Positions 1 through 6,246 of a stretch of 6,347 nt of DNA are shown here, piece after piece; positions within the stretch are counted from its first letter, which is position 1; each line of letters opens with the position of its first letter. Origin of the DNA: Cytophagales bacterium (GTDB lineage Bacteria; Bacteroidota; Bacteroidia; Cytophagales; Cyclobacteriaceae); the NCBI GenBank assembly GCA_003454975.1, contig DMST01000169.1, positions 8,877-15,223 of the forward strand, in the 5' to 3' direction. Both the position numbers and the translations under genes were made by a program. The notes below the pieces were generated by a model that was given only the letters and a program-made list of their open reading frames with translations, did not search any database and was not told the DNA's origin.

Positions 1-1420
1 GGGCAGCGGCTTGTTCTGCTACCGCCCGCTCCTGCTCAAACTGGTAGGTATTCTCCAAGGTAGTGATCTCTCGTATCTTCTCAGAATTGACCAGGCTGTC
101 ACTGTAATACTTGTAACCACCCGAGTGGTAGTAAGCCCGCTCGTAGTTACCCAAAGCAGCATAGGTTTCGGCCAATCTTTGGGAGGCATTGCGCAGCGCA
201 GCAATAGCTCCTCTTTCTTCGGAAGCGGCATAGGCTTGCTGACCGTATCGCAGGCTTTCCTGATAGCGCCCCAGGTTGTAATACACCTCAGATAACCCAG
301 TGGTGACGAGTGAAAAATCGGTCCCCCGGCCTCCGAGTTCATTCAAAACCGATAGGGCCTTTAGAAAGGCTTGCTCCGCCGCTTGGTTTTCCTTCCGCAC
401 CAGAAATACTCCTCCGATTTTGGTAAGAATATTCGCTTCCCTCAAGGGGTCCTCTAACTGCAGAGCCAACGCACGGGCACTGGAGTAGAAATCGAGCGCA
501 GTATCCAATTGATCTTTCATGTAGGCTATTCGGCCCAACTCCCGCAAGCTGGAAAATACTTGCCCCCGGTTACCCACTTGCTCGGCCAGGGTTAGCCCCT
601 CCGCCACGTACTTTTCGGCTTCTTGGTAGTCTTGTAACGTACTGAAAAGGCTGCCCAGATTATTGAGGGTATAGGCCAGCAGCACCTGGTGGTCTACTTC
701 AATGGCAATGGTACGGGCCTCTTGCATACACTCAATAGCCTGTCGGGTCTTGCCCTGGAAGCTGTACACATTGCCCAGGTTCATCAAGTTGATGCCCCTG
801 GATCGTTGGTTGCCTAAGCTATCTGCCCAACGGATGGCATTCAGATATCCTACAATGGCTTCGTCATACCTACCCAAACGTTTGTATACATTGGCTAAGT
901 TACCCGTATTGCTCACCAACTGGCGTCCCAAACCCAGCGACCGCGAAAGCTCTAAGGCCTTTTGGTAATGGACTATGGCGGTATCGTAAATACCCTTACG
1001 CTTATAATAGACGCCCAATCCTGAATGGGCCTTGAGCTGTATTTCATCACTAGCCACTTCGGCGCCCAGCTCCTGCATGCGCTGTAGCCAAAAGAGTTGT
1101 TGCTCATTCTTCTCTTGGGACTGATAAAGCGTAGCGTATAACCCCGCGGCCTTAGCTTGGTATTCCAGATCACCAGCAGTTTCTGCAAATGACCACAGGG
1201 TATCCGCCCAGGACATAGCCGAACCTGGATCGCTATTCTTCAGACTGAAGGAGAGATTGTAAAGAGCGACTATCTTTTCGGCAGGTTCCGTTGCTTCTTC
1301 CAGGTGCCGGTACAGGCTATCCAGCACTTCTTGGGGTTGTCCCCAAGCAGAACCATTAAACAGAAACACTGCCAGAGCCATCAGACTTAGGCCTAGCTTG
1401 CTACGCCAACCACGGTTCAT
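1..1420 (-). CDS. Exported tetratricopeptide-repeat protein, 3' end cut by window edge (probable TPR sensor)
   Basis: An uninterrupted reading frame runs from an ATG at 1420 to the left edge, giving 473 residues with no stop. Residues 1-27 form a signal peptide (charged MNRGWRSK, hydrophobic LSLMALAVFLF, cleavage probably after AWG). Residues about 45-440 are helical repeats with the TPR pattern at roughly 40-residue spacing, for example LGVYYKRKGIYDTAIVHYQKAL (near 135-156), NLANVYKRLGRYDEAIVGYLNAI (near 174-196), NLGNVYSFQGK, NLGSLFSTLQDYQEAEKY and VYYNLGRYQESLRY. From about 445 the sequence becomes a charged, coiled-coil-like linker (KIREITTLENTYQFEQE). In Bacteroidota that linker usually precedes a membrane helix and then a histidine-kinase, LytTR or LuxR-type output domain, so the missing part is probably signalling; this is inference. 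It lies 110 bp downstream of the pseudokinase gene on the same strand. No clear ribosome binding site is seen before the ATG. Confidence 0.88.
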   Translation of the reverse strand, partial: MNRGWRSKLGLSLMALAVFLFNGSAWGQPQEVLDSLYRHLEEATEPAEKIVALYNLSFSLKNSDPGSAMSWADTLWSFAETAGDLEYQAKAAGLYATLYQSQEKNEQQLFWLQRMQELGAEVASDEIQLKAHSGLGVYYKRKGIYDTAIVHYQKALELSRSLGLGRQLVSNTGNLANVYKRLGRYDEAIVGYLNAIRWADSLGNQRSRGINLMNLGNVYSFQGKTRQAIECMQEARTIAIEVDHQVLLAYTLNNLGSLFSTLQDYQEAEKYVAEGLTLAEQVGNRGQVFSSLRELGRIAYMKDQLDTALDFYSSARALALQLEDPLREANILTKIGGVFLVRKENQAAEQAFLKALSVLNELGGRGTDFSLVTTGLSEVYYNLGRYQESLRYGQQAYAASEERGAIAALRNASQRLAETYAALGNYERAYYHSGGYKYYSDSLVNSEKIREITTLENTYQFEQERAVAEQAAA

Positions 1421-1530
1421 ACTATGTAGGTAAGGAATAAAGATAACGGATCCCTAAAATAGGATTTTCTCAAAAGAACCTATCTTTCTCCTAAGAAGAG
1501 CAGGCGCAGAACTTCTTCTTTTTAGCGCGT

Positions 1531-2703
1531 CTACACTTCCATGGTGCTCAGCAATTCCTCGTAGGCCATTTGATCGCCTTCGTAGGCGGCATTGAGGACA
1601 GAATCTACCCAGGCCGAAACATCGGCCTCGGCCTCCAGAGAAATCTTATCCAGCAAGGCCTCAATCTCAATGGCTTCGTACACCTCCAGGGCCTTGAGCT
1701 GGGGGAGGTACATGGCAATGCGCTTCCGATCAGCTTCGGCCAGAACAAAGCCACTGGACGATCTCTCGTCTAACGGTTCGTCCCGATGGAAGATGGAAGG
1801 ATCGGTTCGTTGAAGGGTAAAGAAGAAACTATTGCCCGCACCGCGCCATTCCCACCTCAGTTTTACTTGATGGGCTACTAAAACCAACTCACTGTACCGG
1901 AGTCTGATTCCGTTAGCCGTTACTTCACTACCCACAGGGGCTAGCCCATCTCCTTGGGTGTTGGTAGCCATTTTTTGGCCTTGGTCCTTAATCACTACCA
2001 GTACCTCACCGCCTTCCGGTAAAGCCCGGAAGTTGACCACACTGCCAGAAGGTGAGATCTTGATGGCCTGGGTAAGTAAATTGACGAGCACCGGTAACAA
2101 ATACCTGGCATCCGCCTGCACCATCAGATCACGCTCGATCTTGGCCTTTATCTTCATCTCCTTTTTAGAAAGTAGAGGGCGTACCTGCTCTATGGCATCA
2201 AAGGCCAACCGAAAGAAGTTCGTGGGTTTCAGTTCCAGGGTAACCTCTGAGGTCATCAAACCGGGCATTTCCACCACATTGTTCACCATCGTGAGCATGC
2301 GCTGGGCTTTGTGCCGGGTGCGCGAACTGCCCGTTTCCCGGTGCAGAATTTTCTCTAAGGGAGCTTTTACTTCTTCCGATAATACCTGGGCTGTGGAGCG
2401 CTGAAACTGAGAAAGAGCTTGCGTAGACCTTACTTTTAGGGCCTTGAGTCTCCAGCGAAACCAAACAAGGAGCAGAGTTATGATGCCTACGGCAATGGAG
2501 GTGACTAGCCACAGCATACCTTGTAAACGTTCCACCTCCAACGTCTGTCCATTGGTAGGTTGCCCCTGGGCCATAGCCGTTTTGTCCCAGGCCTGAGTAG
2601 CAATCATCAAGAACAGGATAAGGAAAGGTCGTACTTTCCTTATGCTAGAAAGCCGGTGGGGAAAAATACCGCACATTGCAAAAAGACGTTTTGGCAGAAC
2701 CAT
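1531..2703 (-). CDS. Membrane-anchored degenerate histidine kinase (pseudokinase) with helical C-terminal module
   Basis: The 390-residue product starts with a signal peptide or anchor (hydrophobic about 26-36, possible cleavage after AMA at 45), a short exported stretch, and a transmembrane helix at about 63-82 followed by WFRWRLKALK. Then comes a two-helix region like HisKA (about 93-160) and an ATPase-like domain (about 165-298). The layout matches sensor kinases, but key residues differ. The H-box reads LSEEVKAPL, with Glu110 where the phosphorylated His normally sits. The N-box reads NLLTQAIK, with Gln212 replacing the Mg-binding Asn. The G1 box is DQGQK rather than DxGxG, and the G2 glycines are missing (NGIRLRYSELVL). 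Residues about 317-390 form an extra acidic helical module. A catalytic role is therefore unlikely; a regulatory or scaffold role is inferred. The start is uncertain: an ATG at 2676 (Met10) gives a more typical signal peptide. Confidence 0.85.
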   Translation of the reverse strand: MVLPKRLFAMCGIFPHRLSSIRKVRPFLILFLMIATQAWDKTAMAQGQPTNGQTLEVERLQGMLWLVTSIAVGIITLLLVWFRWRLKALKVRSTQALSQFQRSTAQVLSEEVKAPLEKILHRETGSSRTRHKAQRMLTMVNNVVEMPGLMTSEVTLELKPTNFFRLAFDAIEQVRPLLSKKEMKIKAKIERDLMVQADARYLLPVLVNLLTQAIKISPSGSVVNFRALPEGGEVLVVIKDQGQKMATNTQGDGLAPVGSEVTANGIRLRYSELVLVAHQVKLRWEWRGAGNSFFFTLQRTDPSIFHRDEPLDERSSSGFVLAEADRKRIAMYLPQLKALEVYEAIEIEALLDKISLEAEADVSAWVDSVLNAAYEGDQMAYEELLSTMEV

Positions 2704-2989
2704 TGAGATTGGCTCTGTCTCTTTGCAGAGGACAAACTCAGGTTCCAGGTAGTTTTAGTGAGAGAATTAAAATATGCTGAAAATTACCGATCTAGGATAC
2801 ACCACCCAACCCTTATCGGTAGACAAAACGTTACAGTAAAGTTTAGTTTCACCGTTCGGTGGAGTTTACCCATCAGATCAAACCAAAATACCTATATGAA
2901 GTGAGCAGATAGGGTGGTGGCAAAGTTTTTTTCTGGAGCCGCTGTCATATTTTGAACATCCAGGATACTAACCCAATAAACACACTACC
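2704..2989. promoter_or_regulatory. Divergent intergenic region with two ACCG/CGGT dyads
   Basis: This 286-bp gap lies between the start of the pseudokinase gene (minus) and the serine hydrolase gene (plus), so it should hold both promoters. Two inverted repeats are visible: TACCGAT at 2785-2791 with ATCGGTA at 2815-2821, and CACCG-TT-CGGTG at 2850-2861. Both use ACCG/CGGT half-sites. A run of T (2926-2932) and TATTTTG (2948-2954) upstream of the hydrolase start roughly resemble the Bacteroidota -33 and -7 elements, but the -7 spacing is one base short. No convincing promoter was found for the minus strand, and no small gene is supported here. Confidence 0.4.
2850..2861. promoter_or_regulatory. 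Compact dyad CACCG-TT-CGGTG, possible repressor operator
   Basis: Two perfect 5-base arms are separated by two bases. The compact ACCG-NN-CGGT form is of the kind bound by dimeric helix-turn-helix repressors such as TetR-type proteins. It lies 128 bp before the serine hydrolase start and 146 bp before the pseudokinase start. No such regulator is encoded in the window, so the operator role is only inferred. Confidence 0.3.
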
Positions 2990-4048
2990 ATGCGCTCATT
3001 TTTACTTTTGCTTTGCGTTCCCATTCTATCATTGCATGCCCAAGACTTAGATTCTGCACAATGGAAAAGGCTGGCAGCTTGGCAAGCTGAGGCAGGTCCT
3101 GCCCGGCTGGAGGTAGGTGTAATGAAGGGGGGAGAAATCACCTGGTATTCCGTACTGGCCGATACTATTCTGATCAATCAACCTACCGAATTGTACTACG
3201 AGATAGGCTCCATCACCAAGCCGCTGATGGGTATGGCCTTGCAAAAATACCTGGAAGGGATCAGGGAGGATCTGGAAACTCCGGTATCAGATTGGCTACC
3301 GGACTCCCTGGTTTGGGCAGGCCAAGGACCGGACACCATCCGTTTGCGGCATTTGGTTACGCACAAGAGCGGTATGCCCCGCATGCCGGGCAACCTACAA
3401 GCCAGTATAATTAATCCGTTCGATCCTTTTCTGAATTACCAGCCTACTCATTTGTTCGCTTGGATGGAAGCCTGGGAGCCGGAGCGTGCGCCGGGGGACG
3501 GCTTTGAGTATTCCAATTTGGCCGCTGGGTTGGCCACCTACGCCACCTTGTTACGGAGCGGGCTATCCCTCAGTGAATACACGGATCAGTATTTCATCCA
3601 GCCGCTGGGTTTGCAGGAAATCGGGTACGATATACCCGACTCCCTGGGTATTAAACCCTATCACACCACTGGCTTCAACAGTGTCCGTTGGCACTTCACA
3701 GAAACATTGGCCGGTGCCGGCGCTTTGCGGGCTACCCCAGCAGGGATGGGTGATCTACTCCAGAAGTTGGCTACCCCCTCTCCTACCACCGCTGCCTGGA
3801 TCCGCCGCAGCGTAGCACCGCTTGACGATTCGGACATTGGCACCATTGCTACCTTCTGGATACACAACGAGGTAAAGGCTACAGAGAAGACTTACATCTG
3901 GCACAACGGCCAGACCCAAGGGTACGAGACTTTTATGGCCTGGATAGAAGGCGAGGACACGGGGCTGATTATGCTAAGCAACCGTGCAGCCGAGGTGGTA
4001 ACGCCTATGGGCATGGCATGGATGCAGGAGTTGGGCCAATGGGAATAA
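2990..4048 (+). CDS. Exported serine hydrolase, beta-lactamase/PBP-like fold
   Basis: The 352-residue product has a signal peptide (MRSFLLLLCVPILSLHAQ, cleavage near residue 17), so it acts outside the cytoplasm. It has the three motifs of serine beta-lactamase-related hydrolases in order. The SxxK nucleophile motif is SITK at 74-77 in the context YEIGSITKP. The YxN motif is YSN at 174-176, inside GFEYSNLAAGLA. The third motif is HNG at 305-307 (IWHNGQTQGY), replacing the KTG of true beta-lactamases and typical of the esterase/DD-peptidase-like branch. The family signature LRHLVTHKSGMPR (119-131) and the AGAGALRAT block (about 241-249) are also present. Length is normal for a single catalytic domain without a C-terminal accessory domain. 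The substrate cannot be told from sequence: peptidase, esterase and lactamase activities all occur in this superfamily. The ATG sits directly before the signal peptide, with no Shine-Dalgarno. It converges on the gene ending at 4123, 74 bp away. Confidence 0.93.
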   Translation: MRSFLLLLCVPILSLHAQDLDSAQWKRLAAWQAEAGPARLEVGVMKGGEITWYSVLADTILINQPTELYYEIGSITKPLMGMALQKYLEGIREDLETPVSDWLPDSLVWAGQGPDTIRLRHLVTHKSGMPRMPGNLQASIINPFDPFLNYQPTHLFAWMEAWEPERAPGDGFEYSNLAAGLATYATLLRSGLSLSEYTDQYFIQPLGLQEIGYDIPDSLGIKPYHTTGFNSVRWHFTETLAGAGALRATPAGMGDLLQKLATPSPTTAAWIRRSVAPLDDSDIGTIATFWIHNEVKATEKTYIWHNGQTQGYETFMAWIEGEDTGLIMLSNRAAEVVTPMGMAWMQELGQWE

Positions 4049-4122
4049 TCCCTTGCTGGACCGCATGCACAAACAGGCAGTGGGGAGCCATTCCTACCTC
4101 CAGTGATTGGGGTTGTGCCAAC
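4049..4122. other. Convergent intergenic gap, weak hairpin only
   Basis: This is the 74-bp gap between two convergent stop codons. GCACAA at 4067-4072 can pair with TTGTGC at 4113-4118, but the loop is about 40 bases and there is no T-run on either strand. No standard intrinsic terminator is recognisable. Confidence 0.3.
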
Positions 4123-4719
4123 CTACGGTAGTCTCGAAAGGGGAATCTGCAGTTGGTGTGGGCGGTTTTCGGCCTTATCGAATGGGGTACCGTCTACGTG
4201 TTTGGCGCCCATAAATAGCAGGCCACTATGGAAGTAGATCAGGTCATAGTCAGACACAATTTGCCCTTCCTCAATATGGAACATGGGAAATGCTTTTCCC
4301 AGAATGTCTTTTTTCTCTCCCACTGCAAACGGCTCCATCCCTTCGGGCAAGCCCATATTCAGCATCTGGGCCGACTGTTCGTGCAGGGGCGTTACGGCAA
4401 AGCCTTCGTTGAGAACGTAATCAATCACCCAGGCACCTTTGGCAATGGGATGCTCTTCGCCCCAATTCAGCGCTCCTTTGAACTCGAATTCCAGCAGAGG
4501 CATCTGGCCGTAGTTATCAGCAAACATGGTAATGGTGCCTACAAATTGGTCCTTGGATAGGTAGTGGAAATGACGCTTCAGAAAGGTAGGATCGATCTTA
4601 CCACTTCCGGTACGGTCCTCAGTAGGTCTCAGTTCCACACTGAGACTCGCCCATTCGCCCAGGGCATAGGTTTGAACTTCTTCTAAGGTAAGGGGAGTGT
4701 CGATGGCAGTTGCGCTCAT
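4123..4719 (-). CDS. Cytosolic protein of uncertain family, possibly APCDD1-like beta-rich domain
   Basis: The 198-residue product has no signal peptide or membrane segment. A short N-terminal stretch leads to GEWASLSVELRP (21-32), then TFLKRHFHYLSKDQFVGTITMF (45-66), MPLLEFEFKGAL (73-84), KGAWVIDYVLNEGFAVTPL (94-112), KDILGKAFPMF (137-147), DYDLIYFHSGLLFMGAKHVDG (157-177) and ends ENRPHQLQIPLSRLP. The alternating hydrophobic strands suggest a beta-barrel or lipocalin-like fold. From memory, the pattern (W-S-x-E-x-RP, FLxRxFxF, a GA turn, a late LFMGxxHxDG and RPxxxQxPL) recalls the APCDD1 domain, but I cannot verify this and treat it as a weak lead. No catalytic residues are identifiable. 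The gene is divergent from the HxlR-family regulator across a 147-bp gap full of repeats, which makes it the obvious regulatory target. The start ATG is the first in frame; no Shine-Dalgarno is seen. Confidence 0.85.
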   Translation of the reverse strand: MSATAIDTPLTLEEVQTYALGEWASLSVELRPTEDRTGSGKIDPTFLKRHFHYLSKDQFVGTITMFADNYGQMPLLEFEFKGALNWGEEHPIAKGAWVIDYVLNEGFAVTPLHEQSAQMLNMGLPEGMEPFAVGEKKDILGKAFPMFHIEEGQIVSDYDLIYFHSGLLFMGAKHVDGTPFDKAENRPHQLQIPLSRLP

Positions 4720-4749
4720 GATCTTGTCGTGTTTGAGGTTCTAGTTTTA

Positions 4750-4791
4750 TGATTTGACTCACAAACTTTCTAACTATGTATGTTCAAATCA
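4750..4791. repeat. Spaced inverted repeat TGATTTGA ... TCAAATCA
   Basis: Perfect 8-base arms at 4750-4757 and 4784-4791 are separated by 26 bases, close to the likely promoter of the leftward gene. It could be a second regulator site or a chance repeat in AT-rich DNA. Confidence 0.35.
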
Positions 4792-4810
4792 AGTAGTCAT
4801 AATTAAATGC

Positions 4811-4834
4811 TATAGTCATAAAAAAATGACTATA
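4811..4834. promoter_or_regulatory. Perfect palindrome TATAGTCAT-A6-ATGACTATA, candidate HxlR operator
   Basis: Two perfect 9-base arms flank six A residues. It sits 32 bp before the regulator's ATG and about 90 bp before the divergent gene, a placement expected for an autoregulatory site. A third copy of the half-site, TAGTCAT, lies at 4794-4800 in the same orientation as the left arm, 19 bp (about two helical turns) away. HxlR-family dimers bind inverted repeats next to their own genes. There is no stable-terminator context, because both flanking genes start, rather than end, here. Confidence 0.6.
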
Positions 4835-4866
4835 ACTGATTTTCAGATAGTTAACAGAAAATATTC

Positions 4867-5196
4867 ATGGATAAAGTTGAGCATGCCGATTGTCCGGTCA
4901 CCTATTGTATGAGTAAGATCGGGGGCAAGTGGAAACCTATTCTCATTTATTTGATCCGCAAAGGAGCCAACCGTTTCGGTATGTTGGAGAAGGGCATTGA
5001 GGGCATCACCAAGCAGATGCTTACCAAACAGTTGCGCGAGCTAGAGGCCGATGGTATTCTGGAGCGGAAGATATACCCGGTAATACCACCCAAAGTGGAG
5101 TATTTTTTTACGCCCTATGGTGAAACCCTCTTCCCCGTCATCGAGGCCATGAGCACCTGGGGACTTGAGCATATGGAAACGGTGGAGAAAGCGTGA
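4867..5196 (+). CDS. HxlR-family winged helix-turn-helix transcriptional regulator
   Basis: The 109-residue product is the usual size for the family and is almost entirely one DNA-binding winged-helix domain. The N-terminal signature is clear: CPVTYCMSKIGGKWKPILIYLI (residues 9-30), followed by RFGMLEKGIEGITKQMLTKQLRELEADGILERKIYPVIPPKVEYFFTPYG, which contains the recognition helix (ITKQMLTKQLREL) and the wing (IYPVIPPKVEYFFT). The C-terminal helix (LFPVIEAMSTWGLEHM) is the typical dimerisation helix. Cys9 and Cys14 are present. In characterised HxlR proteins such as HypR and YodB, an N-terminal Cys senses quinones, aldehydes or hypochlorite, so a redox or electrophile sensor is plausible but not shown here. 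The gene is divergent from the 198-residue unknown protein, with a palindrome between them. The ATG at 4867 is preceded by AT-rich DNA without a Shine-Dalgarno. Confidence 0.95.
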   Translation: MDKVEHADCPVTYCMSKIGGKWKPILIYLIRKGANRFGMLEKGIEGITKQMLTKQLRELEADGILERKIYPVIPPKVEYFFTPYGETLFPVIEAMSTWGLEHMETVEKA

Positions 5197-5203
5197 TACC
5201 ATA

Positions 5204-5232
5204 CTTCCTCTTCCCCAGCAGAGAAGCCTTTT
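5204..5232 (+). terminator. Weak hairpin after the HxlR gene
   Basis: CTTCCTCT (5204-5211) can pair with AGAGAAG (5220-5226) with one bulged C and an 8-base loop, followed by CC and TTTT. It begins 8 bases after the stop codon, a suitable place for a terminator, but the stem is AT-rich in pairs and short, so the call is tentative. Confidence 0.3.
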
Positions 5233-5321
5233 CCAAATGTTCGGTTTTGGCAACTCGCGTACGTATTTGAACAGTCACCTGATTCAAAAACCACCTTCAA
5301 GCTTAAAAAACAAAGAACAAG

Positions 5322-5363
5322 GTATTGGCATGTAACTTGCAATACATAGAACCTTGCATGTAA
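5322..5363 (+). promoter_or_regulatory. Repeat-bearing leader before the NTF2-like gene
   Basis: GCATGTAA occurs twice, at 5328-5335 and 5356-5363, 28 bp apart. The first copy lies inside an inverted repeat GTATTG (5322-5327) / CAATAC (5340-5345). The second copy ends 11 bases before the ATG at 5375. The rest of the 178-bp gap from the HxlR stop shows no gene and no clear promoter. A regulator site or a leader RNA hairpin are both possible. Confidence 0.35.
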
Positions 5364-5374
5364 AACCATATTTC

Positions 5375-6160
5375 ATGACCTTGAAAACGATCCTAATAAG
5401 CTTCACCACCCTAGGTGTCCTCTTGTTACCCCTCAGCGTATTGGCCCAGAGGGTCGATTATGACTCACTTAGGCCCGTCTGGCAGGCCGATAGTCTTTTT
5501 TGGGAAGCTTACAACGCCTGCGATGTAGCCGGAATGATGCAGTTTGTGGCTGAAGATTTTGAATTTTATCATGACCGGGGCGGGCTTACGGAGGACAAAG
5601 GAGTTTTTGAAACCGGTTTGGAGAACGGGTTATGCGCTGAGAGTGGCTATCGCACACGGAGAGTAGCCGTGCCCAATAGCCTGGTGGTGCACCCCGTTCC
5701 CGGGCATGGGGCCATCATGGAGGGAGATCACCTCTTCTATGAGCGGGCCCCGGGCGGGCAAGAATACCTGGCTGGAAAAGCCCGCTTTACCCACGTTTGG
5801 GTCAACCAAGCCGGGCAGTGGCAAATGACCCGGGTACTGAGCTACGGACATACACCGGCTACTACAGCAAGCTTGCCCAACGCAGCCTATGGGCCTTTGA
5901 GTGAGGCCGAGCTTCAGGCATACACCGGAGAATATGAAAGTGCTAACACCGGCAAAGTGACCATAAGTCTATCTGAAAATGGTCTGGTACTGTCCTCTCC
6001 TCGTTTTGAATTTACCTTGCACCCCCAGGCACCTCACCAGTTTGCTTTGCCAGACCGTCCGGTAGTTTTTCAGTTTGAAGCAGATTCCGAGGGCAATATC
6101 CTGGGGTTTGTGGTCCAGGAAAATGGCCTGGAACAGGATAGGTTGGTCAAGCAGAAATAA
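5375..6160 (+). CDS. Exported NTF2-like (DUF4440/SnoaL-type) protein with C-terminal beta-rich domain
   Basis: Starting at the ATG at 5375 the product is 261 residues. The frame is open seven codons further to a TTG at 5354, but the ATG places a standard signal peptide at the very start (MTLKTILISFTTLGVLLLP, cleavage after LAQ near 25), so it is preferred. Residues about 37-158 match the NTF2-like DUF4440 pattern: DSLFWEAYNACDVAGMMQFVAEDFEFYHDRGG at the start, then ARFTHVWVNQAGQWQMTRVLSYGH at the end, the last two strands being the most typical. Residues about 176-258 form a separate beta-rich region (LSEAELQAYTGEYESA, PHQFALP, VVFQFEADSEGNILGFVVQENG), like the DUF3471-type domains often attached to exported hydrolases in Bacteroidota. 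NTF2-like domains bind small molecules or act as enzymes, but the ligand cannot be inferred. It is likely monocistronic, with a terminator downstream. Confidence 0.88.
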   Translation: MTLKTILISFTTLGVLLLPLSVLAQRVDYDSLRPVWQADSLFWEAYNACDVAGMMQFVAEDFEFYHDRGGLTEDKGVFETGLENGLCAESGYRTRRVAVPNSLVVHPVPGHGAIMEGDHLFYERAPGGQEYLAGKARFTHVWVNQAGQWQMTRVLSYGHTPATTASLPNAAYGPLSEAELQAYTGEYESANTGKVTISLSENGLVLSSPRFEFTLHPQAPHQFALPDRPVVFQFEADSEGNILGFVVQENGLEQDRLVKQK

Positions 6161-6191
6161 CTTCCAATTCAGAACATCACAAGCTTCCCTT

Positions 6192-6236
6192 TTGTCTGGC
6201 CCTGGGAGTTCCCTAATGCGGGCGTAGCACAGACAA
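6192..6236. other. Nested inverted repeats, possible structured RNA
   Basis: TTGTCTG (6192-6198) pairs with CAGACAA (6230-6236), GCCC (6199-6202) with GGGC (6220-6223), and GGG (6204-6206) with CCC (6211-6213), giving a nested stem with a bulge of six bases on the 3' side. It lies in the 3' untranslated region of the NTF2-like gene, just before the terminator. It may add transcript stability or be chance. Confidence 0.3.
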
Positions 6237-6246
6237 GCCCCCAAAG

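Larger units (their letters stand above)
4720..4866. promoter_or_regulatory. AT-rich divergent promoter region of the HxlR regulator and its neighbour
   Basis: This 147-bp gap is far richer in A and T than the flanking genes and must hold both promoters. It contains the palindrome at 4811-4834, a direct repeat TAGTCATAA at 4794-4802 and 4813-4821 (19 bp apart), and a wider inverted repeat at 4750-4791. On the minus strand, AAAGTTTG with a TTG about 20 bases upstream is a fair match to the Bacteroidota TTG/TAnnTTTG promoter pattern (one mismatch) for the leftward gene. No clear counterpart is seen for the rightward gene. Confidence 0.55.

Noticed and set aside
19..342. Minus-strand open frame of 107 codons at the left edge
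   Set aside because: It is a different frame of the same strand as the TPR protein, whose frame is open over the full 1420 bases and encodes regular repeats; the shorter frame is a shadow.
1450..1465. Small inverted repeat ATCCCTA ... TAGGAT between the two signalling genes
   Set aside because: It has a bulge and a three-base loop, and its T-run is on the plus strand where no gene ends. It does not work as a terminator for the minus-strand pseudokinase gene.
1958..2404. Plus-strand open frame of 148 codons
   Set aside because: It lies wholly inside the pseudokinase gene on the other strand. The product has no recognisable domain, while the minus-strand frame has a signal peptide, membrane helix and kinase-like pattern.
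3486..3815. Plus-strand open frame of 109 codons in another frame of the serine hydrolase gene
   Set aside because: It overlaps the catalytic region of the hydrolase, which contains the YSN motif here, and its own product is rich in Pro, Ser and Trp with no domain.
4228..4560. Plus-strand open frame of 110 codons
   Set aside because: It is antisense to the 198-residue protein, has no upstream promoter-like sequence, and its product shows no domain.
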